DNA of 64,000 nt from Frisingicoccus sp902471845 (GCF_047030795.1 NZ_JBKYIC010000002.1); one strand, 5' to 3'. Positions 1 through 8,538 are shown, counted from the stretch's first letter. Notes: a model not told the origin generated them from the sequence alone. Numbers and translations: made by a program.

Positions 1-552
1 GGCCGAGAAATAGGAGAAAAACTTGCTGGTGAGTTGGGGTTTGACTATTATGACACAATGCTTTTGGAAAAATCTTCTGAGGGCAGCGGTTTATCACAGC
101 GCATTATAGAGGAATATGATGAACGGCTTACAAATAAATGGCTTAATCTGGCAATAACCGGCGGTGCACAGGATGTAAATCATCTGCCGCTTCCTCTGAG
201 GGTAATCTTATCCCAGTTTGAAGTTATTGAGAAGATAGGAAAAAAGGGTTCGGCAGTAATCGTCGGACGTTGTGCAGATTATGTTTTACATGAGCAAAAG
301 AATGTTTTTTCTGTTTTTGTTCACGCAGAAACGGGACGGAGAATTGCCCGTGTTGCCGAGAGAAATCATATCAGTATGGAAGAGGCAAAAAAAAGAATAA
401 GGAACACGGATAAACAGCGTGCTTCCTACTACAATTACTATACAGACAAAAAATGGGGAGTTTCCGACAGCTACAATATTTGCATAGACAGCGGCCTGTT
501 TGGCATAGATGGTGCGGTTGCTCTGTTGAAAAACTGCGTTCAGTCGCTTTAA
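1..552 (+). CDS. cytidylate kinase-like family protein (5' partial)
   Basis: The reading frame is open from base 1, so the gene begins upstream and the P-loop that would bind the nucleotide is outside the window. The visible part starts with GREIGEKLAGELGFDYYD, which resembles the region just after the P-loop in the clostridial cytidylate-kinase-like family (Cytidylate_kin2). An internal segment, GSAVIVGRCADYVL, is also typical of that family, as is the basic RIARVAERN stretch of the lid region. The true substrate of these proteins is generally not established; they are distinct from Cmk of the core genome. The gene is followed after 14 bases by a methyltransferase on the same strand, so the two are probably cotranscribed. 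Confidence 0.75.
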   Translation, partial: GREIGEKLAGELGFDYYDTMLLEKSSEGSGLSQRIIEEYDERLTNKWLNLAITGGAQDVNHLPLPLRVILSQFEVIEKIGKKGSAVIVGRCADYVLHEQKNVFSVFVHAETGRRIARVAERNHISMEEAKKRIRNTDKQRASYYNYYTDKKWGVSDSYNICIDSGLFGIDGAVALLKNCVQSL

Positions 553-566
553 GCAGGTGAAATCAG

Positions 567-1253
567 ATGAAAAACTATGATTGCGGAAAAGATATGTGGA
601 ATGACATTTATGCCGAGAGTAAACCCGTCGATTTGAGACATACAAGGTTGAGCGTAGAGCCGCTTTTCGATACATGTTTAATGATGTTCGCTGAAAAGAC
701 AGACTGTGTGCTGGATTTTGGCTGTGGGACCGGAGATATTTTATTTCAGTACGCTCAATATAAGAGAAATAGTAAGGGCGTTGGCGTTGATTCGGCGGGG
801 AAGGGCATTGCCTTTGCCAAGGCGACGGCCAGAATGAGCGGATACAGAAATCTTCATTTTTTTGAAGGGGATGAATGCTTTTTAGATACCTTTGAACCGG
901 GACGGTTCGATGGAATCATCCTGTCCAATGTGTTGGATGTTATGCCGGAAAGTATCGGTTATGACACGGCGCTCAAGCTGGATCGTGTATTGAAAGACGG
1001 GGGATACTGGTTTATTAAGTTGAATCCGTTCTATTCAGCAGAAGAGCTGGATGAGATGGCCTATGAGGAAATGGGCCCGCATATGTATGGAGAAAATGGA
1101 ATTTTGCGGTTAAAACAGGAACCTACGCCGTACTGGATGGAAATTTTTAATAAGATCGGACAAATAGAGAGATATGTGGAATTTCCTTATGAATGGCAGC
1201 CCGGAATGAATCGTATCTTTATGATTAAAAAGTGCCGGAGTTCATTGACTTAG
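567..1253 (+). CDS. class I SAM-dependent methyltransferase
   Basis: A 228-residue protein with a class I methyltransferase fold. Motif I is VLDFGCGTGDILFQYA at about residues 48-63, followed by an acidic residue at the end of strand 2 (GVGVDSAGKG) and a motif IV-like IILSNVLDVMP. The substrate cannot be told from sequence; the family includes small-molecule, tRNA and protein methylases. The ATG at 567 follows an AGCAGGTG-like ribosome site, 14 bases after the cytidylate-kinase-like gene. The CIRCE element of the next operon starts 28 bases after the stop, so this gene should not belong to the heat-shock unit. Confidence 0.75.
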   Translation: MKNYDCGKDMWNDIYAESKPVDLRHTRLSVEPLFDTCLMMFAEKTDCVLDFGCGTGDILFQYAQYKRNSKGVGVDSAGKGIAFAKATARMSGYRNLHFFEGDECFLDTFEPGRFDGIILSNVLDVMPESIGYDTALKLDRVLKDGGYWFIKLNPFYSAEELDEMAYEEMGPHMYGENGILRLKQEPTPYWMEIFNKIGQIERYVEFPYEWQPGMNRIFMIKKCRSSLT

Positions 1254-1280
1254 AGTGTTCACAACTTTTTCACAAATAAA

Positions 1281-1307
1281 TTAGCACTCAACTCTTGACA
1301 GTGCTAA
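1281..1307. promoter_or_regulatory. CIRCE operator (HrcA binding site)
   Basis: TTAGCACTC (1281-1289), nine spacer bases, then CAGTGCTAA (1299-1307). This matches the CIRCE consensus TTAGCACTC-N9-GAGTGCTAA at 17 of 18 arm positions. It overlaps the -35 box of the hsp20-groES-groEL promoter, so HrcA bound here would exclude RNA polymerase. The hrcA gene itself lies in this window at 48.7 kb under a second CIRCE. Confidence 0.93.
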
Positions 1308-1323
1308 TTATATATGTTATAGT
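1295..1323 (+). promoter_or_regulatory. sigma-A promoter of hsp20-groES-groEL
   Basis: TTGACA (1295-1300), 17-base spacer, TATAGT (1318-1323). The -35 box lies inside the CIRCE element. Transcription would begin near 1330, about 40 bases before hsp20. Confidence 0.88.
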
Positions 1324-1371
1324 ACAGATAGAACAAAGATAAAAGATATATAACGAAAGGAGTAATGACAT

Positions 1372-1809
1372 ATGTTGATGCCTAGTATTTTTGGAGAAAG
1401 TTTATTTGATGATTTGATGGATTTATCATTTCCTAGAGTGGGAAGAACAGCTCATAATGGAAATGTACAGAATGTGATGAAAACAGATGTGAAGGAAACA
1501 GAGCAGGGATATGAAATCGATATCGATCTGCCGGGATTTAAAAAAGAAGATGTTAAAGCCCAGTTGAAAAATGGATATTTGACGATTCAGGCTTCTCAAA
1601 ATGTAAATAACGATCAGAAGAATGACGAAGGAAAATATATTCGCAGAGAACGTTTTTCAGGATCCGTAAGCCGGAGCTTTTATGTAGGTGAAAAAGTGAA
1701 GGAAGAAGATATCCATGCGAAGTTCGAGGATGGAATTTTGAAACTGACCTTACCGAAAGAAGATGCGCATAAGGTTGAACAGAATAATTACATTGCAATT
1801 GAAGGTTAA
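1372..1809 (+). CDS. Hsp20/alpha-crystallin family small heat-shock protein
   Basis: A 145-residue ATP-independent holdase that binds unfolding proteins in the cytoplasm. The alpha-crystallin domain spans about residues 40-135, with the conserved IDLPGFKKEDV and GILKLTLPK segments. The C-terminus carries an I-x-I type motif (IAI) used for oligomer assembly. The start, MLMPSIFGESLFDD, is the usual clostridial one and follows AAAGGAG. It is the first gene after a CIRCE-overlapped promoter and is followed by groES and groEL with no terminator between, so all three probably form one HrcA-controlled operon. Placing hsp20 at the head of a groESL operon is less common than a separate hsp20 gene. Confidence 0.93.
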   Translation: MLMPSIFGESLFDDLMDLSFPRVGRTAHNGNVQNVMKTDVKETEQGYEIDIDLPGFKKEDVKAQLKNGYLTIQASQNVNNDQKNDEGKYIRRERFSGSVSRSFYVGEKVKEEDIHAKFEDGILKLTLPKEDAHKVEQNNYIAIEG

Positions 1810-1979
1810 AATGGGGCAGGTGCTGTTATAGCGGAATGGTTCTGGCGGAAGCATGAACAGCATCTGCGCTTCCTCCTTATGTTGGGGCTGATGTACAGTC
1901 TGGGTATACCAGATGGACACGGCCCCCTTATTAAATTGCAGGAGGACAGCATTGAACATAGAAAGGTATGGTGAGATAT

Positions 1980-2264
1980 ATGAATATAAAACCATTGGGA
2001 GACAGAGTTGTATTGGAGCAGAAGGAAGCTGAAGAAACGACAAAATCCGGAATCATTATTCCGGACAGTGCAAAAGAGAAACCTCAGGAGGCTGTTGTTG
2101 TGGCGGTTGGGCCAGGAAAATATTCCGATGGTAAACTGGAGCCTGTTTCTGTAAAAGAAGGAGATATGGTAATCTATTCAAAATATGCAGGTACCCAGAT
2201 TAAGTATGGCGATAAAGAATATACCATTGTTTCTGAGAGCGATATTATTGCGAAAATAGAATAA
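1980..2264 (+). CDS. groES: co-chaperonin GroES
   Basis: A 94-residue GroES that forms the heptameric lid on GroEL. The family start MNIKPLGDRVVLEQ is at the ATG at 1980, with GGTGAG a few bases upstream; an in-frame ATG at 1968 would add four residues and has no well-placed ribosome site. The mobile-loop region ETTKSGIIIPDSAKEKPQEA and the beta-barrel strands are intact. It lies 170 bases after hsp20 in a gap that shows no CIRCE, no clear promoter and no terminator, so transcription from the hsp20 promoter is expected to continue into it. groEL follows after 22 bases. Confidence 0.95.
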   Translation: MNIKPLGDRVVLEQKEAEETTKSGIIIPDSAKEKPQEAVVVAVGPGKYSDGKLEPVSVKEGDMVIYSKYAGTQIKYGDKEYTIVSESDIIAKIE

Positions 2265-2286
2265 CTGAGAAAGAAGGATGAAGATT

Positions 2287-3903
2287 ATGGCAAAGGATAT
2301 ATGCTTTGATACAGATGTAAGAAAGAAAATGGAGGCAGGCGTAAATAAGCTTGCAGATACGGTAAAAATCACTTTGGGGCCTAAAGGAAGAAATGTGGTT
2401 CTGGATAAGACCTATGGCGCTCCTTTGATTACAAATGACGGAGTGACGATTGCAAAGGAAATTGAACTGGAAGACCGTTATGAAAATATGGGCGCCCAGT
2501 TAGTCAAGGAGGCGGCAACAAAAACGAACGATGTGGCCGGTGACGGAACCACAACAGCTACAGTCCTGACCCAGGCTATGGTCAATGAAGGAATGAAAAA
2601 TATTGCGGCCGGAGCTAATCCGATCATTCTGAGACGCGGAATGAAAAAAGCAGCGGATGCGGTACAGGAATCAATCGTAGGAATGAGCCATCCTGTGACA
2701 GGTAAAGAGCATATTGCAAGGGTTGCTGCAGTTTCTTCAGGCAGTGAGGAAGTGGGACAGATGATCGCAGATGCCATGGAAAAGGTTGGCGAGAACGGTG
2801 TGATCACCATTGAAGAGTCCAAGACGATGAATACAGAAATCGAAGTTGTGGAAGGAATGCAGTTTGATAAGGGTTATCTTTCCGGTTACATGTGTAATGA
2901 TCAGGAAAAGATGACGGCAAATATGGATAAACCGTATATTCTCGTTACGGATAAAAAGGTGTCGAATATTAAAGATATTCTTCCGCTTCTGGAACAGATC
3001 ATGCAGTCGGGAAGCCGTTTGCTGATCATTGCAGATGATGTGGAAGGCGAGGCGCTTACCACGCTGATCGTCAATAAATTACGGGGAACCTTAGATGTTG
3101 TTGCGGTAAAAGCTCCGGGATATGGAGATAATCGGAAAGCAATGCTGGAAGATATCGCAGTTCTTACAGGTGCCGAGGCAGTTCTGGATGATCTGGGAAT
3201 GCAGCTGAAAGATGTGACAATGGGCATGCTCGGCCGTGCAGAATCGGTGAAAGTAACCAAGGATCATACGGTCATCATCGGCGGTCAGGGCGGAAAGGCA
3301 GAAATAGAGGAACGTGTAAACAGTCTTAAACGCCAGGCTTCTGAGACCACGTCGGAATATGATAAAGAAAAGCTTGTGGAGCGTATCGCAAAATTAGGTG
3401 GAGGCGTCGCTGTCATTAAGATTGGAGCGGCTACGGAAACCGAAATGCAGGAAGCCAAATATCGTTTGGAGGATGCCTTAAATGCGACCAGAGCAGCGGT
3501 TGAGGAAGGCGTCATCGCAGGCGGAGGTTCCGCATATATCCATGCGGAGAAAGATTTGGATAAGGTTATTGGATCACTGAGCGGTGATGAAAAGACCGGT
3601 GCTCAGATTGTGGCGAAAGCTCTGGAAGCACCGCTTCGGGCAATCGTTGAAAATGCCGGTCTTGAGGGGGCAGTTATTATAAATAAAGTAAAAGAATCCG
3701 CAGTCGGCACGGGCTTTGACGCAGCGAATGAGCAATATGCCGATATGGTAAAAATAGGTGTTATTGATCCGGTAAAAGTGACGAGAAGCGCATTAAGTCA
3801 TGCTGTCAGTGTTGCATCGACACTTCTTACCACAGAAGCAGCGGTTGCTGATATTAAAGAAGCTGTACCAGCAGCGTCTGCGGGAAGTCCGGAAGTATAC
3901 TAA
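2287..3903 (+). CDS. groEL: chaperonin GroEL (without GGM tail)
   Basis: A 538-residue ATP-dependent chaperonin. The start is taken at the ATG at 2287 (MAKDICFD), nine bases after AAGAAGG; an ATG at 2278 abuts that site and is unlikely. The equatorial ATP motif GDGTTTAT (about residues 85-92), the LGPKGRNVV segment and the GGG near residue 411 are present. The protein ends AASAGSPEVY instead of the Gly-Gly-Met repeat normally found at the C-terminus of GroEL, a tail that lines the cavity floor. Early substitutions such as KDICFDTDVRKKME are also less conserved than usual. This may be a second, stress-specific GroEL rather than the only copy; the window cannot decide this. Confidence 0.95.
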   Translation: MAKDICFDTDVRKKMEAGVNKLADTVKITLGPKGRNVVLDKTYGAPLITNDGVTIAKEIELEDRYENMGAQLVKEAATKTNDVAGDGTTTATVLTQAMVNEGMKNIAAGANPIILRRGMKKAADAVQESIVGMSHPVTGKEHIARVAAVSSGSEEVGQMIADAMEKVGENGVITIEESKTMNTEIEVVEGMQFDKGYLSGYMCNDQEKMTANMDKPYILVTDKKVSNIKDILPLLEQIMQSGSRLLIIADDVEGEALTTLIVNKLRGTLDVVAVKAPGYGDNRKAMLEDIAVLTGAEAVLDDLGMQLKDVTMGMLGRAESVKVTKDHTVIIGGQGGKAEIEERVNSLKRQASETTSEYDKEKLVERIAKLGGGVAVIKIGAATETEMQEAKYRLEDALNATRAAVEEGVIAGGGSAYIHAEKDLDKVIGSLSGDEKTGAQIVAKALEAPLRAIVENAGLEGAVIINKVKESAVGTGFDAANEQYADMVKIGVIDPVKVTRSALSHAVSVASTLLTTEAAVADIKEAVPAASAGSPEVY

Positions 3904-3910
3904 AACGTGT

Positions 3911-3950
3911 AATGCGGGGATAGTCGAGAGACTGTTCCCGCATTTGTTTT
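3911..3950 (+). terminator. intrinsic terminator after groEL
   Basis: AATGCGGG (3911-3918) pairs with CCCGCATT (3937-3944), followed by TGTTTT. It closes the hsp20-groES-groEL unit. The U-tract is short, so some read-through into the ABC exporter 31 bases later is possible. Confidence 0.65.
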
Positions 3951-3980
3951 GGAAAATAAAAGTAGTAAGGAGGAAAAGAG

Positions 3981-5753
3981 ATGGTGAAAATACTGTTTGG
4001 GCAGGTAAAGCAATATAAAAAGGTATCCCTGCTTACCCCTTTGTTTACAGCGTTGGAAGTATTTATGGAAGTGCTCATTCCGTTTGTTATGGCGTCAATC
4101 ATTGACAAAGGGATTACTTCCGGGAACATAAAAGCAGTATATGGTTATGGCGGGCTGATGCTGGTACTGGCGTTTTTGAGTCTTTTGTTTGGCGTTTTGG
4201 CAGGCAAATACGGTGCCGAGGCATCTACCGGTTTTGCTGCAAATCTGAGAGAAGCCATGTATGAGAATATACAGACTTTTTCATTTTCAAATATTGATAA
4301 ATTCAGTACGGCGGGATTAGTGACGCGAATGACGACCGATGTGACGAATGTACAGATTGCGTTTCAGATGCTTCTTCGGATTACGGTACGGTCTCCGCTG
4401 ATGCTTTTAAGCAGTATGTGTATGTGTTTTCTTATCAATCGCAGATTGAGCAGTATCTTTCTTGTGGCAGTTTTTGTGCTGGCTCTGGTGCTGCTGCTTA
4501 TTATGAGCAGGACACTTCGCATTTATGACCAGGTATTCCATAAATATGATGAGCTGAATGCCAGCGTACAGGAAAATATATCTGCAATCCGTGTTGTAAA
4601 GGCATTTGTAAGAGAGGACTATGAAAAGACAAAGTTCAGTAAGGCTGCAGATACGCTGTCCAATCTCGGCAAAAAGGCAGAGGTTATTCTGGCTTTAAAT
4701 AATCCGGTGATGATGTTGGTAGTATATGGATGTATTATTTCATTGTCCTGGTTCGGTGCACACTATATCGTGATCGGCGATCTGACGACGGGAGAACTGA
4801 CTTCCCTGTTCAGCTATGTTATGGGTGTTTTGATGTCTCTGATGATGTTATCAATGGTCTTTGTTATGCTGACAATGAGTGTGGCCAGCGGAAGACGTAT
4901 TGCAGAGGTGTTGAACGAAAAGGCAGATCTGACCAATCCGGAGCAGCCGGACAAGGTAATACAGGATGGAAGTATTGACTTTGACCACGTGAGTTTTTCT
5001 TATAAACAGGGAAGCGGTGAGGATACTCTGCAGGATATTGATATCCATATTTATTCCGGTGAGACCGTCGGTGTCATCGGAGGCACTGGCTGCGGAAAGT
5101 CCAGTATGGCGAATCTGATCAGTCGTCTGTATGATGTGGATAAAGGACGTGTTCTGGTCGGTGGCAAGGATGTGCGGACCTACGACATGGAAACCTTAAG
5201 AAATCAGGTCGCGGTGGTATTGCAGAAGAATGTCCTGTTTTCTGGAACAATTCTGGATAATCTGCGTTGGGGAAAGGAAGATGCTACGGAAGAAGAGTGC
5301 CGGGAAGCCTGCCGCCAGGCCTGCGCAGATGAGTTTATTGAAAAGTTCCCGGAAGGTTATCATACCTGGATTGAGCAGGGGGGAAGTAATGTTTCCGGCG
5401 GACAGAAACAGAGACTTTGTATTGCCAGGGCTCTTTTAAAGAAACCAAAGGTATTGATTCTGGACGATTCTACCAGTGCGGTGGACACGGCGACGGATGC
5501 CCGGATAAGGGAGGCATTTGCAAAGAAAATTCCGGGTACCACAAAACTTATTATTGCCCAGAGAATTTCCAGCGTTCAGGATGCGGACCGAATTCTTGTA
5601 TTGGAGGATGGACGGGTCTCAGGATTTGATACCCATGAAAATCTTTTAAAGACGAATCAGATTTATCGGGAAATTTACGATACGCAGATGAAGAGCGGCG
5701 GTGATTTTGACCAGCCATCTTTAGATAATACCCATATGAGAAAGGATGTGTGA
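3981..5753 (+). CDS. heterodimeric ABC exporter, subunit with degenerate ATPase site
   Basis: A 590-residue fused membrane/ATPase half-exporter of the MdlB/BmrCD type. Six TM helices fill residues 1-300 and the nucleotide-binding domain about 335-575. Walker A is GGTGCGKSS and the signature VSGGQ (471-475) is canonical. However, Walker B ends in Asp496 where the catalytic Glu is expected (LILDDSTSAVD), and the switch His is Gln527 (IIAQRIS). This is the pattern of the non-hydrolysing subunit of an asymmetric exporter. The partner begins within a few bases of the stop. Substrates of such pairs are usually drugs, peptides or lipids; none is indicated here. The ribosome site is AAGGAGG. Confidence 0.9.
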   Translation: MVKILFGQVKQYKKVSLLTPLFTALEVFMEVLIPFVMASIIDKGITSGNIKAVYGYGGLMLVLAFLSLLFGVLAGKYGAEASTGFAANLREAMYENIQTFSFSNIDKFSTAGLVTRMTTDVTNVQIAFQMLLRITVRSPLMLLSSMCMCFLINRRLSSIFLVAVFVLALVLLLIMSRTLRIYDQVFHKYDELNASVQENISAIRVVKAFVREDYEKTKFSKAADTLSNLGKKAEVILALNNPVMMLVVYGCIISLSWFGAHYIVIGDLTTGELTSLFSYVMGVLMSLMMLSMVFVMLTMSVASGRRIAEVLNEKADLTNPEQPDKVIQDGSIDFDHVSFSYKQGSGEDTLQDIDIHIYSGETVGVIGGTGCGKSSMANLISRLYDVDKGRVLVGGKDVRTYDMETLRNQVAVVLQKNVLFSGTILDNLRWGKEDATEEECREACRQACADEFIEKFPEGYHTWIEQGGSNVSGGQKQRLCIARALLKKPKVLILDDSTSAVDTATDARIREAFAKKIPGTTKLIIAQRISSVQDADRILVLEDGRVSGFDTHENLLKTNQIYREIYDTQMKSGGDFDQPSLDNTHMRKDV

Positions 5754-5757
5754 GCAG

Positions 5758-7641
5758 ATGAAAAAGGAAGAACATACAAAGAAAAATCAGCGCCGTATAT
5801 TCTTAAGACTGTTGAAATATATGTTGATGAACTATAAGTTTTCATTTTTATGTGTGGTCATTTGTATTCTGGGAACAGCCCTGGCTACGCTCCGGGGCAC
5901 ACTGTTTATGCAGACTTTGATTGATGATTATATCGTGCCTCTGACAAAGGCGCAGGTCCCGGATTTTGGTCCGCTGGCCCGGGTTCTGCTTGGTATGGTC
6001 GGAGTTTATGCCGTCGGCATTATCTGTGCCTATACATCAAATAGAATTATGGTCAATATCACTCAGGGTGTTATGAGAAAACTCAGGAAAGATTTATTTA
6101 CTCATATGGAATCTTTGCCAATCCGGTATTTTGATACCCATGCCCATGGCGATATCATGTCCGTGTACACAAACGATGTGGATACACTGCGTCAGGTCAT
6201 CAGTCAGAGTATTCCCCAGTTTATTAACTCAGCCGTTACCCTGATAGCTACATTTATCAGTATGGTAGTACTCAGCGTTCCGCTGACGGTACTTGCAGTG
6301 ATCATGGTCGGCGTCATGCTTGTTACGGCATCCCGGTTTGGACGAAAATCGTCGGTGTATTTCAGAAAACAGCAGAGAGAGCTAGGAATTGTCAATGGCT
6401 ATATTGAAGAGATGATGGAAGGGCAGAAGGTTGTCAAAGTATTCTGTCATGAAGAGGAGAGTCTGGAGCAGTTTCGGAAGATTAACCAGGAGCTTCGGGA
6501 AAGTTCCAATCAGGCACAGGCCATATCGAATATTATGATGCCGGTAAATGCCAATTTGGGAAATATCAGTTATGTATTGTGTGCAGTGGCCGGAGCTTTA
6601 TTGGCACTTAATGGACACTATGGATTGACATTGGGAACGCTTGTTTCCTTCTTAAACCTGAACAAAAATTTTAATCAGCCAATTACTCAGCTCAGTCAGC
6701 AGATGAATAGTATTATTATGGCGATCGCCGGAGCAGAAAGGGTTTTTGCACTTCTAGATGAGAAACCGGAACCGGATGAAGGCTGTGTGGAACTGGTCAA
6801 TGCAAAAGAAAATGCAGAGGGCGTTTTAACAGAGACAGAGGAACGCACCGGAATCTGGGCGTGGAAATATCCTCATAAAGATGATAGAGATGTGACTTAT
6901 ACAAAGGTGGAAGGAAAAGTAACCTTTGATAGGGTGGATTTTGGGTATGATAATGAAAAAATCGTTCTTCACGATATCAATTTATATGCAGAGCCAGGGC
7001 AGAAGATCGCTTTTGTGGGAAGTACGGGAGCAGGCAAGACGACTATTACAAATCTTATCAATCGTTTTTACGATATACAGGACGGAAAAATCCGTTATGA
7101 CCATATCGATATCGGTGAAATCAAAAAAGACAGTCTGCGCCGGTCGTTGGGGATGGTATTACAGGATACCCATCTGTTTACAGGAACGGTTATAGATAAC
7201 ATTCGTTATGGAAAGCTGGATGCCACGGATGAAGAACGTATCGCGGCAGCCAGGCTGGCGAATGCGGATGGGTTTATTAAGAGGCTGCCCGATGGGTATC
7301 AGACAATGCTGACCGGCGACGGAGCTAATCTGAGTCAGGGACAGAGGCAGCTTTTAGCGATTGCCAGGGCTGCAGTTGCCGACCCGCCTGTGCTTATTCT
7401 GGATGAGGCAACTTCCTCTATTGACACACGGACAGAGACACTGGTACAAGAAGGCATGGATCGGCTGATGAAAGGAAGAACGACATTCGTTATTGCTCAT
7501 AGACTGTCAACTGTCAAAAATTCCGATTGTATCATGGTCCTCGAACAGGGAAGGATTATTGAGCGTGGAACCCATGACCAGTTGATTGGGGAAAAGGGAC
7601 GATATTATCAGCTTTATACAGGAAATGCCATAGGCGCGTAA
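5758..7641 (+). CDS. heterodimeric ABC exporter, catalytically competent subunit
   Basis: A 627-residue partner of the preceding half-exporter, with six TM helices and a C-terminal nucleotide-binding domain. Walker A is GSTGAGKTT, and Walker B with catalytic Glu is LILDEATSSID. The switch His is present in IAHRLSTV. Its signature is LSQGQ rather than LSGGQ. Together the two subunits give one consensus hydrolysis site (this Glu and His with the partner's VSGGQ) and one degenerate site. About 60 extra residues, including a Trp-rich stretch (GIWAWKYPHKDD), separate the TM domain from the NBD. The ATG at 5758 is preferred because AAAGGA is 11 bases upstream; an in-frame ATG at 5746 overlaps that site. 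Starts just after the upstream stop, so translation is probably coupled. Confidence 0.9.
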   Translation: MKKEEHTKKNQRRIFLRLLKYMLMNYKFSFLCVVICILGTALATLRGTLFMQTLIDDYIVPLTKAQVPDFGPLARVLLGMVGVYAVGIICAYTSNRIMVNITQGVMRKLRKDLFTHMESLPIRYFDTHAHGDIMSVYTNDVDTLRQVISQSIPQFINSAVTLIATFISMVVLSVPLTVLAVIMVGVMLVTASRFGRKSSVYFRKQQRELGIVNGYIEEMMEGQKVVKVFCHEEESLEQFRKINQELRESSNQAQAISNIMMPVNANLGNISYVLCAVAGALLALNGHYGLTLGTLVSFLNLNKNFNQPITQLSQQMNSIIMAIAGAERVFALLDEKPEPDEGCVELVNAKENAEGVLTETEERTGIWAWKYPHKDDRDVTYTKVEGKVTFDRVDFGYDNEKIVLHDINLYAEPGQKIAFVGSTGAGKTTITNLINRFYDIQDGKIRYDHIDIGEIKKDSLRRSLGMVLQDTHLFTGTVIDNIRYGKLDATDEERIAAARLANADGFIKRLPDGYQTMLTGDGANLSQGQRQLLAIARAAVADPPVLILDEATSSIDTRTETLVQEGMDRLMKGRTTFVIAHRLSTVKNSDCIMVLEQGRIIERGTHDQLIGEKGRYYQLYTGNAIGA

Positions 7642-7668
7642 TTTGTTGCAATGTAAGGCGTATGCATC

Positions 7669-7697
7669 TTGTAAAGTGGGGACGTTTGGAATATAAT
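7669..7697 (+). promoter_or_regulatory. sigma-A promoter of the response-regulator gene
   Basis: TTGTAA (7669-7674), 17-base spacer, TATAAT (7692-7697), with the start codon at 7733. It separates this module from the ABC exporter upstream. Confidence 0.75.
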
Positions 7698-7732
7698 GAA
7701 GCATAGTTGCGAAAAGTCGGGGAGGAGATTGA

Positions 7733-8416
7733 ATGCCGTACAAAATATTGGTTGTAGAAGATGAACCGGATATCAACGGTTTATTGGTTAAAATATTAAA
7801 AGAAGCCGATTATCATACGATACAGGCTTTCTCAGGCACAGAAGCAAAACTTTTGCTGGAAAGAGAGAGTCCGGATTTGATTTTACTCGATTTGATGCTT
7901 CCAGGAATGTCGGGGGAAGAATTACTCCATGATATTCGTGAAAATCAGCATAATAATGTTCCCATTTTGGTTATTTCGGCAAAAGACACGCTGAGTGACA
8001 AGGTGTCGCTTTTAAAAGAGGGCGCAGATGACTATATGACAAAGCCTTTTGAACCGGAGGAGGTCCTGGCAAGAATTCAGGCCGCTTTGAGGCGTGTCGG
8101 CAAGGATGGGGCGGACCGGAAGGAGCTTGTTTATAAAAATATAAGACTCTATACGGATTCCCGGAAGGTGACGGTGGCCGGAAGTGAGATTGGGCTTACA
8201 GCCCATGAATATGATATTCTTTACCTGCTCATGCGGAATCCGGAGAAAGTATATTCCAGAGAAGCGTTGTATGAACTGGTCTGGCACGGGGGTTATTATG
8301 GAGAAAATAACACAGTAAATGTTCATGTGAGCAACCTGAGAAAAAAACTGAAAGAGAAAGATTCGGGAGAAGAATATATTCAAACTGTCTATGGTATTGG
8401 ATTTAAGTTACAGTAA
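7733..8416 (+). CDS. OmpR-family response regulator
   Basis: A 227-residue regulator with a receiver domain (acidic pocket VVEDEPD, phospho-acceptor Asp53 in LLDLMLPG, Lys in TKPFEP) and a C-terminal winged helix ending in VHVSNLRKKLKEK and VYGIGFKL. It is followed by an 11-bp direct-repeat array that is its likely target, then a BcrA-like ATPase, a permease and a kinase. The order regulator, ATPase, permease, kinase resembles clostridial systems that sense and expel cationic antimicrobial peptides or bacitracin, such as Cpr of Clostridioides difficile. The ligand here is unknown. The start follows GGAGGAG. Confidence 0.9.
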   Translation: MPYKILVVEDEPDINGLLVKILKEADYHTIQAFSGTEAKLLLERESPDLILLDLMLPGMSGEELLHDIRENQHNNVPILVISAKDTLSDKVSLLKEGADDYMTKPFEPEEVLARIQAALRRVGKDGADRKELVYKNIRLYTDSRKVTVAGSEIGLTAHEYDILYLLMRNPEKVYSREALYELVWHGGYYGENNTVNVHVSNLRKKLKEKDSGEEYIQTVYGIGFKLQ

Positions 8417-8420
8417 AAAT

Positions 8421-8453
8421 CTTTATAACTTCTTTAAAAGTTCTTTATGACTT
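8421..8453 (+). promoter_or_regulatory. three tandem 11-bp direct repeats, probable response-regulator box
   Basis: CTTTATAACTT (8421-8431), CTTTAAAAGTT (8432-8442) and CTTTATGACTT (8443-8453) are exactly adjacent. OmpR-type regulators bind direct repeats spaced one helical turn apart, so this is a likely site for the regulator encoded just upstream. The last repeat overlaps the -35 region of the promoter for the ATPase operon, a position fit for activation or repression. Confidence 0.7.
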
Positions 8454-8476
8454 ATTAAAGACTGAAATGCTAAAAT
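8448..8476 (+). promoter_or_regulatory. candidate promoter of the BcrA-like ATPase operon
   Basis: TGACTT (8448-8453), 17 bases, TAAAAT (8471-8476). The -35 box is weak, as expected for a regulator-dependent promoter. The predicted start near 8483 lies inside the left arm of the terminator hairpin that follows. Confidence 0.5.
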
Positions 8477-8522
8477 ACGTTTGTCAATGAGGAAAACCAG
8501 AGATTGGCAGACGTATTTTTTA
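8472..8522 (+). terminator. intrinsic terminator between the regulator and ATPase genes
   Basis: AATACGTTTGTCAAT (8474-8488) pairs with ATTGGCAGACGTATT (8503-8517) through 15 positions including G-U pairs, followed by a T run to 8521. RNA from the response-regulator gene should stop here. RNA begun near 8483 would lack most of the left arm and should pass. Confidence 0.85.
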
Positions 8523-8538
8523 AAATGGAGGTAGACGG

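Noticed and set aside
1810..1979. A separate promoter or CIRCE for groES in the hsp20-groES gap
   Set aside because: No CIRCE and no convincing -35/-10 pair; only a weak TCTGG/CCAGA inverted pair is seen.
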